A stretch of DNA of 64,000 nucleotides, taken from NCBI GenBank assembly GCA_964652775.1, contig CAZZAM010000008.1:47415-111414 (forward strand), in the 5' to 3' direction. This DNA comes from UBA11346 sp038060575 (lineage in GTDB: Bacteria; Planctomycetota; UBA11346). A program made the translations under genes and the position numbers. A model generated the notes under the pieces. That model was not told the origin of the DNA. It was given only the letters and a program-made list of their open reading frames with translations, and did no database searches. Below are positions 43,050 through 50,316 of the stretch, piece by piece. Position 1 is the first letter of the stretch, and every line of letters begins with the position of its first letter.

Positions 43050-43639
43050 AGTTGTTGCCCGGCCGGCTACTGCTGGCCTCGGGCAATGCCCATAAACTGC
43101 GCGAGATCCGTGAGATCCTCGCGCCGTTTTCCCTCGCTGTCGTTGCACCGCATGATGTCGACTACGTTCCCAACGTGGTAGAAGACGGCGATACGTTCGA
43201 AGCCAACGCGATCAAGAAAGCGCGCGCTGGCTTGGTCGCGACCGGCCTTCCGACATTGGCTGACGACAGCGGCATCGAAGCCCGCGCGCTGAACTGGCGT
43301 CCCGGCGTGATCAGCGCGCGCTACGCCGGTGAACCTTGCGACGACGGCGCCAACAATCGTAAGCTCTGCGCTGAACTCGCCACCCACAGCGATCGCTACG
43401 TGCGCTACCGCTGCGTCATTGCCTTGGCCCGCGCCGATGAACCTGACGTCACCTGGTCCGGCACATTTCCCGGTCTGCATATCGCAACCCCACGCGGCGT
43501 CGGCGGCTTCGGCTACGATCCGTACGTTTTGGTGCCAGAACTCGGCAAGACGGTTGCTGAGTTGAATAGCGACGAGAAACACGCGCGCAGTCATCGCGGA
43601 CAAGCGCTGCGTGATTTCGTTGGGTGGTTGCGCGGATGA
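43046..43639 (+). CDS. rdgB: non-canonical purine NTP pyrophosphatase RdgB/HAM1
   Basis: A 197-residue Ham1-family enzyme that hydrolyses dITP, ITP and XTP to monophosphates to clean the nucleotide pool. Motifs are LLLASGNAHKLREIREIL at the start, TFEANAIKKARA, LADDSGIEARALNWRPGVISARYAG and GVGGFGYDPYVLVP, with the terminal HRGQALRDF. It starts at GTG 43046 within the lipoprotein stop (GTGA). A palindrome follows directly. Confidence 0.95.
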   Translation: MKLLPGRLLLASGNAHKLREIREILAPFSLAVVAPHDVDYVPNVVEDGDTFEANAIKKARAGLVATGLPTLADDSGIEARALNWRPGVISARYAGEPCDDGANNRKLCAELATHSDRYVRYRCVIALARADEPDVTWSGTFPGLHIATPRGVGGFGYDPYVLVPELGKTVAELNSDEKHARSHRGQALRDFVGWLRG

Positions 43640-43648
43640 ACCTCTCTG

Positions 43649-43801
43649 TGCCGCAGAGACACAGAGGGCCGCAGAGGGCCGCAGAGGAAATCACTAGCTG
43701 GATTTCACTGAAGACACCCTCATCTCTCTCGCATCACATAATCCACCAACCACAGATTCTCGTCTCTGCCGCCCTCTGCGGCCCTCTGCGCCTCTGCGGC
43801 A
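43649..43801. repeat. CGCAGAGG-word palindrome, copy 1
   Basis: Left arm 43649-43690 and right arm 43763-43801 pair at about 35 of 39 positions through TGCCGCAGAG and GGGCCGCAGAG words. It sits between rdgB and a histidine kinase. Related copies are at 53174-53322 and 63973-64000. Confidence 0.88.
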
Positions 43802-43811
43802 AAAGATAAAG

Positions 43812-45017
43812 ATGCGCCTCCGCACTCGCCTCACCATTGCGTTGGTCACTGCGCACCTCGTGTTCACCGCTCTCGCGGGTTGGATCGCGTGGTCGTGGGT
43901 CGATCAATCGTTGCGGCAACAGGCCGAAGACAGCGCACGCGCGGTCGGACGCGTCCTCGCACACGGTGGCTTCAGTGCCGATGAACGCGTGCTGTCGCGC
44001 ATGCGCGAATTGTCCGGCCACGATTTCCGTCTGGTGAGCAGTCCCACGCCGACCCGTGCTGGCGCTGTCCTCATTACCGAGGGCACGGTGACCGTCGAGG
44101 TCGATTACCACAACGCCCGCCACGAAGCCGCGCGGCAGTTGCTGCTCAACGCGACGCTGGCAATCGCTGGTCTGGGCACGATTGCGTTCGCCGCCGTTGC
44201 GTGGCTGTTGGCGCGGCATTTTGCGCGACCGATTGAAGAACTGGGCGACATTGCCCGCCATCTTGCTGGTGATTTGACCCGCGCAGTGCCACGGATCGGC
44301 GCTGGTGAAGTACAGAGTCTTGCCGTCGAACTGGAGGCGATGCGTTGCCGCCTGGTCGCCGCCGTCGACGCCGCTCGCCGCACCGAACGCTTGGCAACCC
44401 TGGGAACTTTCGCCGCCACCGTTGCCCATGAGGTGCGCAATCCACTGACCGCAGTGCGACTCGCCGTGCAAATGCTGGCCAAGGAGCATCCCGGCGGAAC
44501 TGATCTGCCACGGATCGAAGACGAACTGGAACGTCTCGATCTCATCGTTGATGAGGTCTTGTCGTTCGCTCGCGGCATGCACTGCGAACCGATTCCTACT
44601 GATTTGCGCGCCATTGTCGACGACGCAGTGCGTCTGCTTCGCCGCCAAGCTGATCACGCTGGGGTTGAACTGATCGTGAACGGCAACCCAACCAACGTCC
44701 GCGCCGATCCACGCCGGCTGCGCCAACTGTTACTCAACCTCGTGCTCAACGCCATCCAGGCATGTAGCGGTGGGCGTGGTAACCATGTTACGGTTTCGGT
44801 ACATGCCGACGGATTTGCAGTGAGCGACGATGGACCCGGACTGCCGTCTGCGATTGCCGCGCAGCTCTTCGCCGCATTCACCACCGAGCGCGAAGGTGGC
44901 ACCGGACTCGGCCTGCACTTGGCGAAGGCGGTGGCCGATGCCCACGGAGCACAGCTAGTTCACCAAGCACTGAACCCTGGAACGCGGTTCGTCCTCTCCC
45001 ATCTCAAGATTGCCTGA
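43812..45017 (+). CDS. two-component sensor histidine kinase
   Basis: A 401-residue inner-membrane kinase. Two membrane helices (about 8-28 and 113-135) bracket a periplasmic sensor of about 85 residues. A HAMP domain follows (about 135-185), then the HisKA helix with phospho-accepting His206 (TVAHEVRNPLTAVR) and the HATPase_c domain (NLVLNAIQ, SDDGPGLP, GGTGLGLHLAKAV). The sensor ligand is unknown. No response regulator lies next to it, so it acts on an unlinked partner. A Nudix gene follows after 3 bases. Confidence 0.93.
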   Translation: MRLRTRLTIALVTAHLVFTALAGWIAWSWVDQSLRQQAEDSARAVGRVLAHGGFSADERVLSRMRELSGHDFRLVSSPTPTRAGAVLITEGTVTVEVDYHNARHEAARQLLLNATLAIAGLGTIAFAAVAWLLARHFARPIEELGDIARHLAGDLTRAVPRIGAGEVQSLAVELEAMRCRLVAAVDAARRTERLATLGTFAATVAHEVRNPLTAVRLAVQMLAKEHPGGTDLPRIEDELERLDLIVDEVLSFARGMHCEPIPTDLRAIVDDAVRLLRRQADHAGVELIVNGNPTNVRADPRRLRQLLLNLVLNAIQACSGGRGNHVTVSVHADGFAVSDDGPGLPSAIAAQLFAAFTTEREGGTGLGLHLAKAVADAHGAQLVHQALNPGTRFVLSHLKIA

Positions 45018-45020
45018 ACG

Positions 45021-45536
45021 ATGTCCTGGCTCACGATTATCCGTCATTGTCCGCGTTGCGGCGCCGCTCAGTCCGCCCGTGCAACCGGACCATTTCACTG
45101 CTCCGCGTGCGCTCTGGACCTGTTTGCCAATCCCGGCGTCGGCGTTGGTATCTTCGCCAGCGATGTGCAGGGCCGCGTCCTATTCGTGCGCCGCGCCAAA
45201 GAACCAGGCAAGGGATTGCTTGGTCTGCCCGGTGGATTCGTCGATGCCGGTGAAACTGCCGAGGCGGCGTTGAACCGGGAAATCAGCGAGGAAATCGGCG
45301 GCACGCTGGCGACGTGTACGTTCCTGTGCAGTGCGCCCAATTTCTATATGTACGCCGACGTTCCCTACGACGTGCTCGACCTGTTTTTCGCGGGCACCTT
45401 GGCACCAGGTGATTTTCAGATCGATGCCGGTGAAATCGCCGCCTGCGTGTGGCGCGAACCAGCGTCCGTGCGTGATGATGAATTTGCGTTTCCGAGTACG
45501 CGCAATGCGTGGCATGTGTACCGGAGTCGAGTCTAG
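45021..45536 (+). CDS. Nudix hydrolase with zinc ribbon
   Basis: A 171-residue Nudix protein that cleaves a nucleoside diphosphate-linked compound. A zinc ribbon (C10, C13, C27, C30) is followed by the Nudix box GGFVDAGET...REISEEIG (about 71-94). The zinc ribbon plus Nudix arrangement recalls NADH pyrophosphatase-like NudC but the NudC signature downstream of the box is not obvious. Substrate unresolved. It begins three bases after the kinase stop, so it is probably co-transcribed with it. Confidence 0.9.
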   Translation: MSWLTIIRHCPRCGAAQSARATGPFHCSACALDLFANPGVGVGIFASDVQGRVLFVRRAKEPGKGLLGLPGGFVDAGETAEAALNREISEEIGGTLATCTFLCSAPNFYMYADVPYDVLDLFFAGTLAPGDFQIDAGEIAACVWREPASVRDDEFAFPSTRNAWHVYRSRV

Positions 45537-45553
45537 AAAAACTATCCGATTTA

Positions 45554-45642
45554 TTGTCCGCAGATTTCGCAGATGACGCAGATTTCGAAGTGTGTATTTC
45601 TTGCTGCTTCGACCTGCGAAATCTGAGTAATCTGCGGATAAC
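45554..45642. repeat. ATTTCGCAG-word palindrome with degenerate DnaA-box-like ends
   Basis: Left arm 45554-45590 and right arm 45607-45642 pair through GCAGATTTCGCAG words. The arm ends read TTATCCGCA, one base from the DnaA consensus. The 18-base motif TTAGCTGAACGCCATTGG follows at 45653-45670, three bases from the next stop. Confidence 0.82.
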
Positions 45643-45672
45643 TCCCCTCGGGTTAGCTGAACGCCATTGGGC

Positions 45673-46332
45673 TCAAGACGGCGCTACGTTCAATACCCGT
45701 CGCGCCGCAGTTTCAGCTGCACTGATGCGCTTGGCCATGTCTTCACAACGGCGGGTCACTTCGGCGCGATCAATGTCGCCAGCGGGATAGAGCACGGGTT
45801 CACCATAGACAACGGCGATGCGCGTGCCGGGCCAGGGCAGACAGAAGCGATCCCACGAACGGGAAAACTCCCACGCGCGCGAGGCGGCAAACCCGAACGG
45901 CAGCAGCGGAATGTGATTACGGTGCGCAATTTCGATCGCGCCGGGTTTGATGACATGCGCCGGGCCGCGCGGACCATCCGGTGCCAGCGCGAGCATCCAG
46001 CCTTCTTCTACCGCCCGCGATAGACCGCGCGCTGCACTGACGCCTCCACGCGTGCTGGAACCACGCACGGTGCGGATGCCGACGCGTTCCAGATGCGCCG
46101 CGATCAATTCACCGTCGCCGTGCTGACTCGCGATTGCCGCAACGTGTTGGTGATGATGTGCGGCAGCGGCGAGCAATAAATGCTGATGCCAGAATACACC
46201 GACCAGGGTTCCGCGTGGGTCGATCCGCCGCGCCGCCTCGAGGTTTTCCGTACAGCGGCGTTCAATTTTCCAGGTCGACGTCCAACCCAGCGCGAAGAGA
46301 TGGACCAGCAGCCCGGGTGGCTGGATCTTCAT
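45673..46332 (-). CDS. DUF374 family acyltransferase-like protein
   Basis: A 219-residue member of the lysophospholipid acyltransferase-like DUF374 family. Features are an N-terminal hydrophobic segment, VFWHQHLLLAAA, the SQHGDGELIAAHLERVGIRTVRGSSTRGG block and DGPRGPAHVIKPG, matching the H-rich acyltransferase layout. It may modify a lipid A-like or glycerolipid acceptor in the inner membrane. Its ATG overlaps the ABC ATPase stop as ATGA. The functional link with that ATPase is unknown. Confidence 0.8.
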   Translation of the reverse strand: MKIQPPGLLVHLFALGWTSTWKIERRCTENLEAARRIDPRGTLVGVFWHQHLLLAAAAHHHQHVAAIASQHGDGELIAAHLERVGIRTVRGSSTRGGVSAARGLSRAVEEGWMLALAPDGPRGPAHVIKPGAIEIAHRNHIPLLPFGFAASRAWEFSRSWDRFCLPWPGTRIAVVYGEPVLYPAGDIDRAEVTRRCEDMAKRISAAETAARRVLNVAPS

Positions 46333-47324
46333 GCGCCGACGGGCGCGGCCGCCAGCTCACGCAACACGGCGACCTGAGCGCAACGAACCCAGTGCCCTGG
46401 CCCGGCTTCCTGCAGACTGATCGGTCCGTTCTCGAAAGCCGCTGCATGCGCTGGGAAACGCTGACAAAAACGCTTGGCCGAACTGGGTTCGAGCGGACTC
46501 GGTGGATCGCCAGGCAAAATGATGCGCTTGCGGCCACTGCCGGGCACGGCGCTGATCAACGCCTGGGTGTACGGGTGCAGCGGTTCGCGCAGTACCGCAT
46601 CGACCGGACCCAATTCGACGACTTCACCCAGGTACATCACCGCAACGCGCTCGCACAAATGTGACACCACCGCGAGATCGTGGCTGATGAATAGATAGCC
46701 AACCCCAAGATCGCGTTTCAATTCCGACAGCAGATTCAGCACCTGCGCCTGCACCGACACGTCGAGGGCGGAAACCGGTTCGTCGCACACAATCAACCGT
46801 GGCTCGAGAGCCAACGCACGGGCGATGCCGACCCGCTGGCGCTGGCCGCCGGAAAATTGATGTGGCCAACGATCGTAGTCGGTCTGTCCGAGACCAACAC
46901 GCTCAAGCAAGCGGATCGCGCGGTCGCGGGCACCAGCGTGATCAGCAAGACCGTGGACGCGAATCGGTTCGGCGATCGCCTCGCCAATCGGAATGCGCGG
47001 ATTGAGACTGCCGTAGGGATCCTGGAACACCATCTGGGCATGGCGACGAAAGCGACGCAGTTTCTCGGCCGGCATGGCGAGGATGTCCTCGCCCATGATC
47101 CGCACGCTGCCGGAGTCTGGCTCGATCAGGCGGAGGATACTGCGACCAAGCGTGGTCTTGCCGCAGCCACTTTCACCGACCAGGCCAAGCGCCTGGCCCT
47201 GGTTGAGATCCAGATCGACACCATCGACCGCACGGACCGCACCGACTTGCCGACCCATAAGCCCACGACGAATGGGAAAATGGCGAATCAATCCGCGTAC
47301 TGAGAGCAACGGCGCCTGATCCAT
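46329..47324 (-). CDS. oligopeptide/dipeptide ABC transporter ATP-binding protein (OppF/DppF-like)
   Basis: A 331-residue importer ATPase. Walker A is GESGCGKT (about 44-51), the Q-loop is in MVFQDPYGSLNPR, the signature is FSGGQRQRVGIARAL, Walker B is LIVCDEPVSALDVS, and the C-terminal oligopeptide-specific extension is present (HPYTQALISAVP, GDPPSPLEPSSAKRFCQRFPAHAAAF). Unlike most OppF, no OppA-D genes are adjacent. ATG 47324 (MDQAPLL) is chosen since the upstream frame reads through repeat DNA. It is divergent from bamA and co-translated with DUF374. Confidence 0.9.
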   Translation of the reverse strand: MDQAPLLSVRGLIRHFPIRRGLMGRQVGAVRAVDGVDLDLNQGQALGLVGESGCGKTTLGRSILRLIEPDSGSVRIMGEDILAMPAEKLRRFRRHAQMVFQDPYGSLNPRIPIGEAIAEPIRVHGLADHAGARDRAIRLLERVGLGQTDYDRWPHQFSGGQRQRVGIARALALEPRLIVCDEPVSALDVSVQAQVLNLLSELKRDLGVGYLFISHDLAVVSHLCERVAVMYLGEVVELGPVDAVLREPLHPYTQALISAVPGSGRKRIILPGDPPSPLEPSSAKRFCQRFPAHAAAFENGPISLQEAGPGHWVRCAQVAVLRELAAAPVGA

Positions 47325-47369
47325 GGGCGGAACCGTATGGGGGTGGTGGGAACGGCAAGGAGGGGAAGG

Positions 47370-47536
47370 AATGCTGGAATGCTGGAATGCTGGAATGCTG
47401 GAATATCGAGGAAATTTGGGGATTCTCGACTCCATCGATAGCATCGAAGGATGCCACCGAACATCGGCACGTCATCGAAATCCTCAACCAAGCTCAGACT
47501 ACTGCTCTCGGACATTCCAGCATTCCAGCATTTCTC
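47370..47536. repeat. AATGCTGG-word palindrome
   Basis: Left arm 47370-47404 has four tandem AATGCTGG units; right arm 47512-47536 has inverted units. It lies in the divergent gap between the OppF-like gene and bamA, so it may overlap both promoters. Confidence 0.85.
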
Positions 47537-47593
47537 ATCCCCCCCAACCATACCCCTTGGGCCACCATGAAGCCCCGTTAGCATCCCGCTCCC

Positions 47594-50014
47594 GTGCGCG
47601 CAGCCCTCCTCGTCGCTCTCCTGGTCGCCTGTTCAGGCACCGCCGTCGTCGCGGCCGCAGAACGCCAAGTAACGGTGACCGAAGTCCGCATCGAGGGCTG
47701 CAAGACGGTCAATCCGGAACGGATTTCCTTCGTCCTCTCCGTTCGTGCCGGCCGCCGCTATGGCCTCGAATTCGAATTGTTGCGCGCTCTGTCTGACGAC
47801 GTTCGCGCGATCATGCGGATGGGTCCATTCACCGATCCGCGACCAACCATCATTCCCGGCAGTGATCCCGACAAGGTCAGCGTGGTCATCAGCGTCGTCG
47901 AGTTGCCCTACGTCACCGGCGTGTCGTTCAAGGGTCTTGAATCCCAGTGGGGTGCCGAGGGTGAGCTGAGCAAGAAGATGGAAATAAAAACTGGCGGCTA
48001 CGCCAATCCACTGCTGGTTGAAAATGACCTCCATTTGATTGAGCGTCATTTCCGCGATCTCGGTCGACGCGGCACGACAGCGCGTGCCGAAAGCGTGGCC
48101 ACGCCGAGCGGCATCGCCATGATCTTCGTCGTCGATTTACCGCCGGCCGTGCAGGTTGGTCGCGTGGCCTACCGTGGCCTGCCAGCGGACATGCGGCGAC
48201 GCCGACTTGATGACATTCTTGATCGCACCCAGGTAAACCGCCCTGGTCGGGCCTGGCAACCCGAAGTGCTCGACATTGATCAGCAGGATGTGCGCCGCGC
48301 CCTACAGGACGAAGGCTGGCTTGATTGCCGACTGAATGGCATCGACGTCGAGCACACCGACTACGTTCGTCCTGCCGATCCACGTCGCCGAGGCGGACCT
48401 GAATTCGTACCCGATGGCGCATACAATGACCGCGTGCATCTGATCTACGACCTCCAACCCGGCGAACGTTACCGTTTGGGAACCGTGTCATTCATCGGTA
48501 ATACCCAGGCCAGTAGTGCTGAACTGCTCGAAGCCTTCGCTATCGCCACCGGTGCCTGGTATCGCAATCAGGACATCGCCCGGGGACTGGAACGGGCTCG
48601 GCGCGTCATCTCAAACCGTGGTTATGCGCGCTGCTTCCTGTCACCAGATCGTCGCCTCAATCTCGTCACCCACACCGTTGATCTGGTGGTCCGCATTGAT
48701 GAAGGGCGGCCATACCGTGTAGGCCGAGTCGATATCTATGGGAATTTAGCAACCCGTGACAGCGTGATCCGACGCAACCTCTTCGTCCAGCCGGGTCAAT
48801 TATGGAATGACGATGACATCGATGAGTCGCGCCGACAGATCCTGCGTGGCGGCCTCTTCCTCGATGAGCCGCAGCACTCACTCAATGTCCGCTCGCTGTT
48901 TCCGGAAGATCGCCCGGATCAAGTCGATATCCGCATCGACCTCGACGAACGCTCCACCGGATCGATCAGCGCCTCGGTCAGTTACAGCGTCGCCAGTGGC
49001 GGCATATCCGGACGACTCTCGTACTCCGAAGATAATTTCGACCTGTGGGGAGCAATCACCGATCCCGGCAGAAAGTGGCGCGGCGGCGGCCAGCGTCTTA
49101 ATGCGGATATCTTCGTCGCGCAGACCACCAACAACCTTTCGCTCGCCTGGAGCAATCCCTCCTTGGCCGATGGTCCATACAGCGAAGGCGTACGCCTGAG
49201 CCGAACCGACTCCACCCAACGCGATTGGCAAGAGGATCGCCTGGAGGCCGCCGACACCATTGGTCGCAACTTCTTTAGGAACAATCTGCATCTTGGCTTC
49301 TCGTACACCTACAGCGACATCGATATCAGCCACATTGGTCTCGCCGCCCCTGATGACGCCACCAGTGGCCATCGCTTCCAGAACCAACTCGGCGCATCGT
49401 TGAGCTTCGACAGCTTGGATAACAGCATCCTGCCCACCAGCGGACTGATGCTGTCAGCATCAGACAACGTTGCCGGCGCGATAACCAGCGCCTCGGACAA
49501 CTACAACGAGTATCAGCTGAAATGTGATGGCTATCTGCCCCTCTTGGAAAGTGAGGACGGCGGCGTCACCTTCCTGTACCTGGGCGCTCGCTGGCGACAG
49601 ATCTCACCGATCGACACCAGCACGGCGGTGCCCTTCTATCAACGCTATCTCGGTGGTGGTCCAGCGCCGCGCTTTCGTGGTGTGGGCTACAATCAACTTG
49701 GCCCACGCGCTACCAACAAGAACGGTTTGGATTCACGTCTCGGCGGCGATCGCGATTTCGTCAGCAGCGCCGAATTATCGTATCCGGTTCTCGGCTACAA
49801 TGAGAGTCTGCGCATGATTGGCTTCCTTGATGCTGGCAATGTGTGGGGCGTTGGCGAAACCGCGAGCCTCGGATCGTTGCGCTACGCCTGGGGCTTCGGC
49901 CTGCGTTTCCCGATGCAGTTCCCGATCTCACTCGACTTCGCGTGGCTGGTCCATCCCGAGCCCGGCGAGTCGAAGAGCCAAGTTCAATTCGGCTTAGGCG
50001 CTATCCGGTTTTAG
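47594..50014 (+). CDS. bamA: outer membrane protein assembly factor BamA
   Basis: An 806-residue Omp85 protein that inserts beta-barrel proteins into the outer membrane. After the signal peptide (about 1-21) come several POTRA domains (about 25-440), each with strand patterns such as VTVTEVRIEG, VGRVAYRGLP, YRLGTVSFIGN and YRVGRVDIYGN. The barrel (about 450-806) contains RFRGVGYNQLGPR, a form of the conserved VRGF/Y lid loop, and ends GAIRF with a terminal Phe. It proves that the organism has an outer membrane. The GTG start at 47594 fits the signal peptide. A hairpin terminator follows two bases after the stop. Confidence 0.93.
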   Translation: MRAALLVALLVACSGTAVVAAAERQVTVTEVRIEGCKTVNPERISFVLSVRAGRRYGLEFELLRALSDDVRAIMRMGPFTDPRPTIIPGSDPDKVSVVISVVELPYVTGVSFKGLESQWGAEGELSKKMEIKTGGYANPLLVENDLHLIERHFRDLGRRGTTARAESVATPSGIAMIFVVDLPPAVQVGRVAYRGLPADMRRRRLDDILDRTQVNRPGRAWQPEVLDIDQQDVRRALQDEGWLDCRLNGIDVEHTDYVRPADPRRRGGPEFVPDGAYNDRVHLIYDLQPGERYRLGTVSFIGNTQASSAELLEAFAIATGAWYRNQDIARGLERARRVISNRGYARCFLSPDRRLNLVTHTVDLVVRIDEGRPYRVGRVDIYGNLATRDSVIRRNLFVQPGQLWNDDDIDESRRQILRGGLFLDEPQHSLNVRSLFPEDRPDQVDIRIDLDERSTGSISASVSYSVASGGISGRLSYSEDNFDLWGAITDPGRKWRGGGQRLNADIFVAQTTNNLSLAWSNPSLADGPYSEGVRLSRTDSTQRDWQEDRLEAADTIGRNFFRNNLHLGFSYTYSDIDISHIGLAAPDDATSGHRFQNQLGASLSFDSLDNSILPTSGLMLSASDNVAGAITSASDNYNEYQLKCDGYLPLLESEDGGVTFLYLGARWRQISPIDTSTAVPFYQRYLGGGPAPRFRGVGYNQLGPRATNKNGLDSRLGGDRDFVSSAELSYPVLGYNESLRMIGFLDAGNVWGVGETASLGSLRYAWGFGLRFPMQFPISLDFAWLVHPEPGESKSQVQFGLGAIRF

Positions 50015-50016
50015 CT

Positions 50017-50036
50017 GTGGGGGCTCTTGCCCCCAC
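50017..50036 (+). terminator. hairpin after bamA
   Basis: GTGGGGGC-TCTT-GCCCCCAC, an 8-bp perfect stem with four-base loop, starts two bases after the bamA stop. No U tract follows, so termination may be weak or factor-assisted. Confidence 0.65.
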
Positions 50037-50086
50037 TCCCTCGCTGCCTTTGTCGCGGTTCGATTTCCTCGCTACGCTCCGAAATC

Positions 50087-50122
50087 GTAGCGGCATCGGC
50101 TGCGCCGATTGTATGCCGCTAC
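50087..50122. repeat. palindrome between bamA and gyrB
   Basis: GTAGCGGCAT at 50087-50096 is perfectly complementary to 50113-50122, with ATCGGC..GCCGAT inside. The remaining bases of the 302-base gap before gyrB show nothing else that I can support. Confidence 0.75.
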
Positions 50123-50316
50123 CACCGCTCGGCGGCAGTGTTGTTCCAGGTGAAAGAGGCCGATTTCGCTCGCCATCTGTTAAGCTCAGCAAAGCCTCGT
50201 GTTGCCTGAGTTAATCACTTGCAGAACAAAGACTTAAACGCCGGCTTCTGGACATTTCAGATATTGATCCCGGGGGCTGCCATCTACACTTCCAGGATGC
50301 CTTGGAAAACGTGCCG

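Noticed and set aside
50017..50036. Fully canonical intrinsic terminator after bamA
   Set aside because: The stem is good but no U tract follows, so only a terminator-like hairpin is claimed.
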